Origin: Cyclaneusma minus
Taxonomy: Eukaryota > Ascomycota > Leotiomycetes > Marthamycetales > Marthamycetaceae
Assembly (NCBI GenBank): GCA_037179335.1
Contig: JAKZHN010000019.1
Location: 310,001-374,000, forward strand
Direction: 5' to 3'
DNA: 64,000 bases
Part shown: positions 37,601 through 48,345 of the stretch, piece after piece
Numbering within the stretch: position 1 is the first letter of the stretch
How the letters are laid out: every line of letters starts with the position of its first letter
Notes under the pieces: model-generated
Told to the model about the DNA's origin: nothing
The model's input: only the letters and a program-made list of their open reading frames with translations
Database searches by the model: none
Program-made: the position numbers and the translations under genes

Positions 37601-38926
37601 AAATTACAAACATAACCTTAATTAAAATTATTATTATAGCTATAATATTTTTAGAAATAATATATATTGTATATTTTAAAAAAAATACAAGTTTTAAAAC
37701 CAAAACACTCCTGGTAGCCTTTATATTAATTTTTAATCGGATTAATTTCTTATTATAATTAATATATTAGTTTTTAAAAAAAGCCTGGACTTTAATATAG
37801 CGATTATAATAAAATATAAGGGTATTATAAACTATATTAAATAAAGGAATTTAAATGATAAAGATTTATAAATTAATAAATTAATTGGTAAATATATATA
37901 TATATATATATAAACTTATTATATAATAAAAAGACTTATAACTATTTTAATAGTAGTTATATTTAAAATTATTTATAATTTAATTATAAATATTAAAATT
38001 TTTATAAACAAAGTCCGAATAAAAGCTTTATATATAATAAGTATAAATATAGATTTAAAATATAAATACAAACTTAATAAAAATATAATTTAAATCCTAT
38101 AACGGAATAACAAATTTAATATTATTATTATAATTATAAATAAAACCTTTATTATATAAAACTTAAAATAAGCTATTACCAAGATTCTATATCTTATGGT
38201 TAAAAATATTAAAAACTATAATATTAGAATTAAAAAAATGTCTTAATTTATATTAAAAAGACATATATTAAAAAATCCGTATAAAAACGATAATAAAAAA
38301 AAGTCTAATAAAAACAGAAAAGCCTGTTTTATATAAATAAAGCCTTAATAAAGTTTAATATAATTATTATAAAAAAAGATATTAAAAAAAAGACTTTAAA
38401 ATTTATTAAAAAAGCTAGAAAAAGATTTTGTCTTAAAAACGCAATTAAGAATTAATGTACTATTATTATAATAAGTATATAATATATATATAAAAAAATA
38501 AAAGTTAAAAAAACCTTAAAACCAATTATTGGGAATAAGCCGCTATTATTTTAATCTTTTAGTATTTATAAAAAAGATATATATAAAAATCAATATAATA
38601 TATATATAATTAATAAGAATAATAAAATCCTAATAAACCTTAATATAAGAAAACAAAGATTTAAAATAATAAAAACAATTAAATAAAAGTTTAAAATCGA
38701 TCTAATAATAAATAATATAAGCTATATATTAAAAACTAAGATTTTAAAAATTGAATAATAATAAATTTAAAAATAGTTATTAATAATAATAAACTAATAA
38801 AAGTTTACCAATATATATAATTAAAATAAAAAACCGAAATTAATAACCAAAGCCAAATATTAAACTATTAAAAAATAAAAGTCTATATTTAAAAGCTTCA
38901 AAACTCGAAGCTATAAAAAAACCAAT

Positions 38927-39152
38927 TATTATATAAGATTAAAAAAGGCATTTTATAAATATTTTATAAAAGATATATATTAAAGATATATAAAAGACAA
39001 ATATTGTTTATTAAAAAAGCTAAACAAGGCTTTTAATATACTATATATAAACGCTGTTATTCTTACTTAAGAAGGACAGCGGCTATTTTTTATAGCTAAG
39101 GAATACGTATAACACACCCCTATCTGCCAATCTATCTTTGACCACTATGACA
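38927..39152 (+). repeat. 3' LTR (226 bp), outer half un-mutated
   Basis: Starts tattatataag and ends actatgaca. Its first half is mutated and its second half (from about 39050) is not, the mirror image of the 5' LTR. Confidence 0.9.
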
Positions 39153-39157
39153 CTATA

Positions 39158-40740
39158 TTTCGACCTTTTATTTTATAGCTATAAAGCTATATTATTTAAA
39201 GCCAAAAGATGATTTGAAATGAGAATTGTTTATCTTATTAGAAAACAATAAACTTTTATATAGTTTATTACTAGCGTGAGTTTATATTAATTTTTGAAAT
39301 ATAGGAGTTTTTTTTTCTTTGGAATTTGGCTACCTTTTAAAGGTCGTTATTTTTATTAATTAAAAAGTGTATAAAATAATGCTTTTTTATAAAAGGATAT
39401 ATATAAAGTTTAGATGAAATTGACCAAATATTTTATATTTAAAGTTAGATTTTAGAAATATCAAAAACGGACCAAAATATAATAGCATTTATTCAAAACA
39501 AATGTGGCCAAATTATAATTTGAAAACTTTAAAATTATTATATTCTTTAATTTTTAAATCAATTGCAGCGCTATTTGTTTTAAAGATAATTTAATTCTGA
39601 TTTCGGATAATTGATGTTTTTAATTAATTCTACAATAAAATTTATTAATTTGATTAATATAAAAACTGCGTGGGTATAAAAATTAAAAATAATGGGCAGC
39701 GCTGGAGTAAAAGCTTTAGCGCTGATTTTTAGACTGTAGAATTTGATTTTATTGAAATTTCATTGCTATTATTATATTTATAGCAAATAAATAATTTAAT
39801 ATTAAAATTTTTATTATTAAAATTAAAATTAGAAAAGTCCTTTGTTTTAATATGCTTTATATAGCTATAAAAAATTCCAATAAATTCCTGGATTAATTTC
39901 CAATTTTTGAATTTATTCAATTCGGCAATTAGGGCCCGTTTATAGGCTTTAATAGCGTTTTTTTAAATAAAATATTGGTAAATACCAAGAATTTAAATAT
40001 AGAAATTAATTAAATAAAATTATAATTTTGCAATAATTTAAATATACTATTTATAGTAAATTTAGGCTTATATTAAGAAAAAAACGGATTAAAATTTTGG
40101 TATATAGCTAAAGATTTTTTAATTCCCGTTTATTAGTATTAAAATAATTATATTATTATATATAATAAATATGGTTTTAATATAGAAAACTAAACTAGTA
40201 AAAAAGCGAATATTTAAATAATATAAAAAATAAATATTGGATTTATATTAGAAATTTTGCTAAATGTTTTTATTTTTGATATTAAAAAATTTACAACAAA
40301 AAATATAAAATTTGGAAAAATATTGCTTACTATTATTTTAATTGCTTTAAAACTGGTTTATAAAAGCGGCAGATTTTATTATATTAAATTTATCCTGCTA
40401 ATATTTGGCTATTAGCTATAAAGCATATTTTTATTTAATTTAAAGGTTTTTTTTAATCCTTTTTTTTATATTTTATTATAGGCTTTGGGATAATTTCAAT
40501 TAAAAAATTTGGCCTATTAGGAATTCTAAGCAATAAAGGAGATATTTTCTTAGAATTATCCTGTATTATTGGTATTAGCTGCGTAGCTGGGCATTTTTTT
40601 TAAAGAAGCAATTGCCTTATAGTATAATCGCTTAGAAAAATAATTTAAATTAAAAAAATAAAAATTTAAAGCCGTTTTATTAATAAATCGAATTATATAG
40701 GCTATTTTGGCAAAACAAAATCTAAAAAAAAACTAAATAA
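39158..40740. other. A+T-rich degraded DNA, no gene recognised
   Basis: Probably another decayed repeat. Stops fill all frames and I found no family motif. Confidence 0.5.
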
Positions 40741-40965
40741 CAATTAAAAGCTATAGCTAATTGCGATTTTTGCCTTAAAGCTCTAAAGCTTTTAAAGCTG
40801 GGGTTGCAAAAAAAATTATAATTTGGTAAAATTGCGGCTCCATATCGCTAGCTACGCTGGCTAAATGGATCCTTGGCCGACGGCCAGCCTCACCAAACCA
40901 CATGACGCAGGTTAGCTGCCCTCCCTACCATATACCAATATCATATACTATTGTGATCAAAGACC
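40741..40965. mobile_element. Short, less mutated copy of the element at 28385-29315
   Basis: Two blocks (40741-40797 and 40801-40965) match the ends of the longer copy, with about 0.7 kb missing between them. It forms the right border of the transposon island against repeat-array block 2. Confidence 0.55.
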
Positions 40966-43900
40966 GAAAGTCTTTCCTACTCCTTTATTTTGACTTCATA
41001 GAAACAGAATCTCTCTCCTTTTGAAAATTACAAATACAATTCCTAGCCAAAATAACTTGATATCGCTGCTTTGCAAAGAATTTTCAAACTAGCTATTGCT
41101 GGTGAAAGTTTCTGCTGTCGTTTTTATAACCCCTTGTCAATGTCAGGTGCTACCATGAGTGTGTACAAGTAACATGATTTTTATTATATAAAATCGGTAG
41201 CTTACCTTAAGGTTACACAAAATTACAGACCCTAGCGTATTTCGGGTTATATATACGCCGTCCACCGTTACCCTTTTCAAGCCAGAACCACGACGTCCAC
41301 TCAACTACTCACACTGTTGTGACTGAAGAGCGAAAGTTTTCCCTACTCCTTTCCCTCGACTTCCTAGGAATAGAATCTCTCTCCCTTTGCAGATCACAAA
41401 TGCAATTCCTAGCCAAAATGACTAAACATCGCTACTTTTCGAAGGACTTGTAAACTAGCTACTGCTGGTGAAAGTGTTTGCTGTCGTTTTTATGACCCCT
41501 TGTCAATGTCAGGTGCTACCATGAGTGTGTACAAGTAACATGACTTTTATCATATGAAATCGGTAACTTACCTTGAGGTTACACAAAATTACAGACGCTA
41601 GCACCTAGCGTACTTCGCGTTATATATACGCCGTCCACCGTCACCCTTTTTAAACCAGAACCACGAACACATCCATTCAACGATATGGAGACTGGAGTGC
41701 GAGGGTCTTCCCTAGGTGCTGCTTTCTTCGACTACCTGGGAACAGTCTAACAGAATCTCTCTTTCTTTGGAGGTCACAGTTACCTAGCCCAGATGATTTT
41801 GACTTCGCAGAAGACTTGCAAACTTGCTGCTGCTGGGGAAAGTGTCTGCTATCGCTGCAGGGACCACTTGTCATATGCTATTCTGTTTGAGCTGTCAGTA
41901 TCGAGGTTTCAACCCTTGGTTGGACTGGATCTGAATTCGTGGATTCAGCAGATGCTAACTGGCCCGATCTTTCCATGGACACGCATTTTTCGTTTGATGA
42001 CTTCAGTCCATTCCCGTTCTTGCTTGGATCTGTGTGGCAGGGAATGTTCCTTATATAGATATCTGGGATGGAAGGTGGGCGAGTAGTAGCTGAAACAGCC
42101 TAAAAGTCTCACAGAAAAACACCGCTAAACTGCTGTCGCTGACGGCATCTACTGTTGGTGGAATACCCCATTGTTGAAGCTCACTCGGCTTGCTTAGATG
42201 CTTAGGACTCGGTGGATTGAGATACGGGCATGTGCTTTGCAGTGAACACTATGTATCTGAACTACAATCTGGATTGTAGCCGCTCCAAACTTCCTAGATC
42301 CAACAAAGTGACTGAACCTATCATGCGACTCTAGACCATGCGTTACTGAGGAGAAGTTTCGGGTCATGCTTGGACTTATATGGCGGAGACGCTCCTTATA
42401 TACCTATCCCTGGCTTGGAGATTGGTGAGTGCCAGCACGAGGCCCTCACAGAAAGCTCCGCCGGGTATAGAATTTGTTGCTGAATCATTCTGCTGAATCA
42501 TTCTGCTGCTGCTGCAACAAACCTCCTGTCATATTTTGGCTACGTTGAGTTGTCAGACCTTGACCACTTGAGATTCAACAACGCTTGGATAAGACTTTAG
42601 TAGTATGTCTGTAGCCACTAGCCGTTCTAATTCTTGCCTAGGAGAAAATTTCTGATTGACCGTGCCAAATGGTACATTCACTACGCGGGTTAGGTTTTGC
42701 TTGAAATTATGCGGCGAAGATGGCCCTTATATACTTGAGATCAGAGATGGACGAGTAGCAGCCAAGCCTCCAAAGTGACGCAGGGATTCTCTCCAAGCTG
42801 CTGCTGTTGAACGATTCTGCTGTTGCTGCAACAAACCTGCTGTCACAGTCCTACTTTAGCTACATCGAGGATCCAGGGGCCAGAACTTGACCACTCAGAC
42901 TGCAGTAACGGGTGGATAATGATCTGGAATGCAGCCATCCTAATTTGCAAATTAGAGGGAGGTCGATTTTCCCCACGAAAATTCGAGCCAACAGTAAAGA
43001 TGGTGGAAGTGAGAAGTGTTCTTGCCTGAACCAATATGGAAAAGATGGTCCTTATATAGTACTCGAGATTGGAGATTGACGCATAGCAGCCCAAACCCCT
43101 TGCATGGATCTTGATCGGGTACCTAAGCGGCTGTCCTTGAAAGATCCTGCTGTCGCTGCCACAAGCTCTTATCATTCCTTCTTCCATGGTTCAGCACAAC
43201 CCGAGCTTTCAGAGGTCGACTACTTCTTCCAGGATGTCTCCAAGACTTGAAGACTAAGCCCTGAATTGCACCTTGGTGTTCAGGAAACTGCACGAATCAC
43301 GGTCGATTGACCAACGTGCGCAGTTGAATTTCGGAGATTGAAGATCATGTCCATGCTTGAACTTATGCGGCAATGGTGGTCCTTTTATACTGAAAAGTCC
43401 CGCCTGAAGGGGAGCAGACAGCCAAACACCCTCGCAGAAAACTCCGCCAAATCCCTGCCGACAGCACACTCTGCTGTCATCGCGACGCCGCTGCTGTCGT
43501 TACCCAGATTCATCGAGCATGGTAGTCACAACTTCGTCATCCAGAGTCATAGATTACAGCAAAGAATAGAACCCAAGCCATGCTCTGAACTCTAGCGGGT
43601 TGAAGGACAATGCTGCAAATTCTGCAAATCATCCGTTGAGTCGTGAACAGGCTTGTGACCGCAAGTGCTCTTGCTCAAACTGAAGTGAGAGAAGAAGGTC
43701 CTTATATACCTGAGACTGGACTCCTGGGCGCTGACTAATACCAGTTGAGGAAAGTTATAAAATGAGGCTTTGGAACATCTCGTAGCAGGCACAATCCAGT
43801 TGGTGGAGCCTCATCCGACATGGATAGCAGTCATGCCGAAGGCAGTTTGTTGAGACTTGGGAAAAGACATACTGGAAAGCAAACTTGCTCATGGTAGGGG

Positions 43901-45020
43901 TTACCAGCCAAAAAGTCCTTGCAGGAACTACGCCAGGTAGCTGCTGCTGTTGGTGGAAATTTCTGCTGTCGTTTCCAAACCACTTCTGTCGTGTCTCGGC
44001 TTCCTCGTGTGTGTTCTCAGGAGTCACGACTCAACAACGTGGGACTAGGGAGATGCAGGACAGAATGGGACGAAGTATGTCTTGACTTGCAACCCGTTCC
44101 AAGTTCCTCAAAGCCTGCTTATCTCTCCCGGGTTGAGGTTCGACAAAACAGAACCTTTTTTTACCTGAACTCATGTGGAGAAGATGGCCCTTATATACTT
44201 GAGATTTGAAAGAGGCCATGGAGAAGCTCAAAGACTGTTTCAGGGGGCTTCCACTTCCCTGCAACTGATGCTCGATCTACAGACTCTCAACAGCAGGTTA
44301 TGATGCTGACGACAGAGCATCCTGACTCATGATAACAGATACAAAAGTCTTGGCCAACAGCAAAAGCCATCAGCCGCTTCTTTTCGAACTTCCCAAAAGG
44401 TCACAGGGACGATGTCGTCAGAAGGGAGTCGCTGATGCTATCCAAACTTTCTGCCGCCGTTGCGACAGACCAGAGGCAATCCTTCCCTCGTGCACAGCAA
44501 TGCTCAAGTTGAGCTTCATTCATTTCTGAGAAGGGAGCAATCAGCTTCCATGTCCTTGGAAGACATACTCTGAATTCGAGGTACACTGAATCTCGCAAGT
44601 CATACAGATCTCACTGGAGATACATGCGCCGACAAGCAAGGTTGCGAAATTCTTACTTCAACCTGTGTGGCAAAGGTGATACCTGAAGTTTGAGGATAGA
44701 TCATGTGATGAGTGGCACTACGAGCCATGAAAAACTGTACGAAGCTGGTTTGGAGGGGTGCTGAAGACACGACCAGACTGATGACAGCAGACATTGAGGG
44801 CCGACGGCAGCATGTCCGAGCGTGCGGAGACTTCGACAAAGGCAATGCGCGGAAGTGTTTGGGATGAGGCCGGCTGTGGCCTTGGGACAACTCGCTTGCT
44901 GCTAATTCGCAGTCAGCGATGTCCTAGATTTCCACAAGCAACAGGTCCGCTGTTCCTTCCTACCAATATTTCTGGACTTGTGTGGTACAAGGTAGGAACT
45001 GGCATGCTTTTATAGCAAGA
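40950..45020 (+). repeat. TATA-bearing tandem repeat array, block 2
   Basis: This continues the family of block 1 in the same orientation. TATA-like boxes start at about 41248, 41621, 42052, 42396, 42728, 43053, 43384 (weak), 43703, 44192 and 45008 (weak), mostly 315-375 bp apart. From 42.0 kb on the box sits in the conserved context GATGGTCCTTATATAC followed by tGAGAttgGagatgGacGAG. CTGCTGTCG-type boxes occur at about 41115, 41475, 41840, 42130, 42800, 43145, 43490 and 43965. Two units at about 40.95-41.32 and 41.32-41.68 kb are much more alike than the rest, indicating a recent duplication. Open frames are short and not shared. Near 44.6 kb a unit has lost its TATA box. No protein-coding gene is recognised. 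Confidence 0.7.
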
Positions 45021-45318
45021 TCAACCAGCGTCTCAGTAAGTCCAGTGAAGTCAAATGACAGATAGAGCATGTCTAAGTTCCTAGACACCCTGCGGTCTGG
45101 CCTCTAGTCCATTCCTCGTATAGCTCACGGGTCTCTGTCTCGGTGTCTGAAGGCGCAGACGCATGACTACCCATGGAGCAAGGTAAGGCACAAATCTGTA
45201 GTCAGTCGTATCACATAGATTCTGAGGCCAAATTGCGGCAGTAAAGATCTTCAATTTTCCTATCAGATCCCGCCTACTCCCTACTCCCTAGACCAGCCTT
45301 TGTATGCAAACAACCCGC
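45021..45318. other. Spacer downstream of eL22, nothing recognised
   Basis: Normal-composition DNA between the last array unit and the eL22 stop codon. It presumably includes the eL22 3' UTR. Confidence 0.4.
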
Positions 45319-45938
45319 TTACTCGTCATCCTCATCAGCAGCATCGTCGGTAACGTTGAAGAAGCGGAGCTCGTAGACACCCTTGGAGGTGGAGACGACA
45401 CGGAGCCAGTCACGGAGCTGCTGCTTCTTGAGGAACTTCTTGGTGCTGTGAAACAGGTCAGCACGGCACATTCGAAGGAAGCACCCCGTAGGCGCATGTA
45501 TGAAAGCAAGGGGATGCCACTCACAGGTACTTCAGGTAGCGGCCAGAGAACTCGGTGTGGGCAATGACCTCGATCTTGCCGTCGCCAGCCTGGGAGATCT
45601 GGACAACGTCGCCGAGGTTGCCGGTGCGGCCGTCGACCTTGACCTTGTCCTGGAGGAACTTTTCGAAGGCGGAGATGTCGAGGATCTTGTCGGAGACGGG
45701 CTGGGAAGCGTTGATGATGAACTGGATAGAGTCAGCACGTCGCCTTCACCTGTGCATTGCAATTGGGAGTGAGGTGATTCTCGTTGCTTACCTTCTTGGT
45801 CACCTTGCCCTTGGCCTGCTTGCCGGTCTTCTTCTACATTGCGCAATTGATCTTAGCCTACTGTCTCATGCCGCGACCTCAGTGAAGAGGTCGCGACGGC
45901 AGCAAAGCGGTTCATGTACGTACTGTAACGGGAGCCAT
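45319..45938 (-). CDS. RPL22: 60S ribosomal protein eL22, four exons
   Basis: Structural protein of the cytosolic large ribosomal subunit. Exons in coding order are 45938-45924, 45833-45792, 45721-45525 and 45445-45319; introns of 90, 70 and 79 bp all have GT-AG ends. The joined product is 126 residues: MAPVT, a Lys-rich stretch [35 protein letters not shown] (which corresponds to the family's core fold), [16 protein letters not shown], the signature [16 protein letters not shown], and an acidic DDAADEDDE tail typical of eL22. The very short first exon (five codons) is common for ribosomal protein genes. It is transcribed away from a small hydrophilic gene at 46539. Identification is firm. 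Confidence 0.93.
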
Positions 45939-46538
45939 TGTAATGTCGGTGAGTTGGAAGGACGCAAAGAAGTGTTTATCCTACGCCTTGGTGATGATGT
46001 CGGGAATTGACTGTCGGGGGGTGGAGAGGATCGTGAGGATGGAGAAGCTCGAATATTTTTTGGTTGTGGTTGCCAAGACTTTTCGGTGTCGCTTCCCGGG
46101 CGAAAGTCGGGCCGGGCTTCGGATTTCGGAAGCACCGCTCACGTGACTCAAACTTCACTCCGCTAAGGCCGCCAAGGATCGACCCGCTCTTTCCAGGGAT
46201 GATGCGGCCGATCCTTCCCATGCGAATTCGGGATGGCAAAGGCAAAACGTCATGCTGAAGTCACTGTGGGCATCTCGACGAATTGCGTAGGAGCTGTCCG
46301 GACTGAGTTCCGGCCTATATAATTGTGCCTCATGGCGGGAAACTACGACTTGCACCATAACTCGCACCAGCCACCCGTCACTTGAGCTTGCAGCCTCCAC
46401 AGCTTTCACAACCAAGCAACCCCTCTCTACAACATCCCACTTCTCACTCACACCCACTGTAAGCTTTCCCCATCTTGTATTCAAGTAGTGGTACGAGTAC
46501 GAACTAACAATCTCTTCTTCAGCACACAATCCACCACC
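45939..46538. promoter_or_regulatory. Divergent promoter region, eL22 and a small hydrophilic protein gene
   Basis: TATATAAT at 46316-46323 in a plus-strand context fits the promoter of the gene starting at 46539. GTAAGC near 46459 and TTCAG ending at 46522 look like a 5' UTR intron of that gene. CACGTG lies at about 46140. No other gene was seen. Confidence 0.45.
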
Positions 46539-46838
46539 ATGCCTGACCAAAGCAAAGCCGAGCTCATCGAGGAGCGCCGCTCCAACCTCCCTCTCCCCGA
46601 CGACCCACCTGTCAAGAGCGACTGGAACTCGGCCGACGCCCGCATCAACGTCGAGGGCAGCGAATTCCAAGGCTCCGACCAGCACACCGGCGAACCCACT
46701 GTTGACGCCAACAGCATCAACGAGCCAGCCACCAAGCCCAGCGGTGCCAGAGTTGAGGGTGGTGCAGACCTGAGCAACGTTGGAAGACAGGGCAAGGACA
46801 ACCTGGACGATCTGCCAAAGGATGCAAAGGCCAAATAA
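46539..46838 (+). CDS. Small hydrophilic protein, conserved fungal type, function unknown
   Basis: A single coding exon gives 99 residues: Pro/Asp-rich with charged runs, no hydrophobic segment and no Cys. It starts MPDQSKAELIEERR, contains LPDDPPVKSDWNSADAR, and ends in Lys/Asp-rich DDLPKDAKAK. Small fungal proteins with a comparable SDWNSAD segment exist, mostly unannotated and probably disordered; I do not know a function. The ATG has a good context (caccaccATGcc), follows a likely 5' UTR intron, and a TATA box lies about 220 bp upstream. It sits next to another hydrophilic protein gene at 47548. The low-complexity composition would suit a stress-protective protein, but that is a guess. 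Confidence 0.75.
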   Translation: MPDQSKAELIEERRSNLPLPDDPPVKSDWNSADARINVEGSEFQGSDQHTGEPTVDANSINEPATKPSGARVEGGADLSNVGRQGKDNLDDLPKDAKAK

Positions 46839-47547
46839 AGGGGATGACTTGGGCAATTGGCGTTCTGACGAAGGATGACATGGTCTGCTTTCGGATGCTT
46901 GCTTTGGAAGTTCATAAAAAGCTTTTCATGAGCCTATATCTTCTATAGATGCTCATAGTCGGATCAATTGACTCGAGATTCTGACCACAATCAACTGAAG
47001 ACCGCGGTGAACTGAACTCCACCGCAAACGTGATCCGTACGTATCATTTCTCTAAGCTGTCGAAAATTGGGTGACACAAAATTACCCCTCGATGAGGGGG
47101 ACGTTACCTCACCGAGGGGTTCTTCCAAATACTGATCGCGTGTCATACTAGGAATGAGATCCCGATTTCCGATCCAGGGATCAACGACATACATGTAGTT
47201 TGTCGACATGTTTGCTGACAATTGCAGCATTGTGATGTAATAGCTGCCTGTTTCAAGTGTAATTGGCTCCACCGTATGATCGAATCAGAAGGCTGGTGAA
47301 TGTGAAAGAGCTTCAGCTCCCCCATGATGTCCTCTCCCATGATGTCATGCCCCCAATGACCCGCCACAAGTAGATCGTCCCAAGGTACTTAGCTAGCTAC
47401 AGCTCCAAGCCGCTCTCTTCCAGTTTCATACCTTGCAACAAATCCCAACTTCAATTTTCACTCAAGGCCTACGATACTTGAGTCCGTCACTCAACCCAAC
47501 AACCAATCACCCCCAAGAACTACAAAACTCTCCAGCGTACAGCAAAC
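46839..47547. promoter_or_regulatory. Intergenic region with an AGGGG/CCCCT cluster
   Basis: At 47084-47120 three CCCCT/AGGGG words occur, two of them as the inverted arms ACCCCTCG and CGAGGGGT. AGGGG is the stress-response element bound by Msn2/4-type factors. The cluster is about 430 bp upstream of the next start codon. The rest shows nothing recognisable. Confidence 0.4.
47084..47120. promoter_or_regulatory. Inverted-repeat cluster of stress-response-like elements
   Basis: ACCCCTCG (47084-47091) and CGAGGGGT (47113-47120) are inverted, with a further GAGGGGG between them. It is a candidate STRE cluster or hairpin upstream of the 47548 gene. Confidence 0.4.
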
Positions 47548-48345
47548 ATGTCTCCCGCAGGAGCTCCATCGCACGGCACCAAGGTAGGTTACTTAGGTAC
47601 CCTGAGGCTCCAATTTCAAAACCTCAATTTTCTTCCAATGTCTATATTCGCTCACATAAAACCCTCCCCTATCTCACCAATTTCAAGCACTTCACTCAAC
47701 TCTCAACTTTCCTACCCGAGACCTCACTAACAAAACCCCCAGGTGACCCCATCCGAAGCCCCCACCACCTCTGAGAACGCTGGCTCCATTGCCTCCGACT
47801 CCCTCGCCGCCGAGTCCGCCCGCGCCGGTGGTGCCTTCGCCTCCAACCGCGGCGACGTCCAATCCGTCTCCGGCAGCAACAGCACATTCGCCAACACCAA
47901 CACCTCGGGCGCCACCACCCTCCCCGCCTCTGCCAACTCGTCGACCCGCGACGCCTCTTCCTCTGACCCCTCCTACCAGCAATCAAAGGCCCACGCCGTA
48001 GAATACACTTCCGGCCCCACATCCACCGGAAAAGGCGATACTGGAAGCAGCAGTGCTGATGTTGCTCCGTCGTATGTGAATAACCAATACATCCGCGATG
48101 AAGCTGGTCCGCATGGAGCGAATTTGAAGGAAACGAGGGAGGGAGAGAGGTTTGAAGGGGGAGAGGGGAAGAATGCGAGTTTTACGGCGGATATTGGTAG
48201 TAAGAATGATCCGGGGCGATTGGCGGAGCAGCAGTTTCAGAAGAGAGATGCGATGCCAGGTGCGGATGCTGGGTATGCTAAGGATAGGGGAAGTGTGAAG
48301 GGGGAGGGGCAGTTTGATGCGCTTGGTGGGGAAACGGAGGCTTAG
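47548..48345 (+). CDS. Small hydrophilic Ser/Ala/Gly-rich protein, function unknown, two exons
   Basis: Exons 47548-47583 and 47743-48345, intron 159 bp (gtaggt...cccccag), give 212 residues. The N-terminal half is Ser/Ala/Thr-rich (SENAGSIASDSLAAESARAGGAF), the C-terminal half Gly/Glu/Lys-rich (ANLKETREGERFEGGEGKNASF; AEQQFQKRDAMPGADAGY). There is no signal peptide, membrane segment or Cys. The ERF-GGEGKNASF and DPGRLAEQQF segments look like conserved short motifs of a fungal family, but I cannot name it. Codon usage changes abruptly from C-ending before about 48010 to G/T-ending after about 48060 within the one exon. It is probably disordered. Confidence 0.75.

Larger units (their letters stand above)
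31463..39152 (+). mobile_element. Complete RIP-degraded Ty3/Gypsy LTR retrotransposon, 7690 bp
   Basis: Both LTRs are 226 bp (31463-31688 and 38927-39152) and align without gaps. The flanks carry the same 5-bp target duplication, ctata, at 31458-31462 and 39153-39157. Reading through stops on the plus strand gives Gypsy reverse transcriptase: LNNIIIKNYY and KLEKAKIF near 34270-34365, then VYFNNILIY (catalytic DD changed to NN) near 34535-34575, FLGFIIKK near 34680, and QKWF near 34740. A pre-integrase zinc-binding region follows near 35750-35830, with His and Asp replaced as expected from C-to-T and G-to-A changes. Order and strand fit Ty3/Gypsy. No frame is intact, so the copy is dead. Confidence 0.93.

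Noticed and set aside
45304..46010. Plus-strand open frames opposite eL22
   Set aside because: Antisense to well-supported eL22 exons and introns.
47692..48022. Minus-strand open frames rich in Arg/Gly opposite the 47548 gene
   Set aside because: Antisense shadows of a C-rich exon whose sense product has a proper intron and start.
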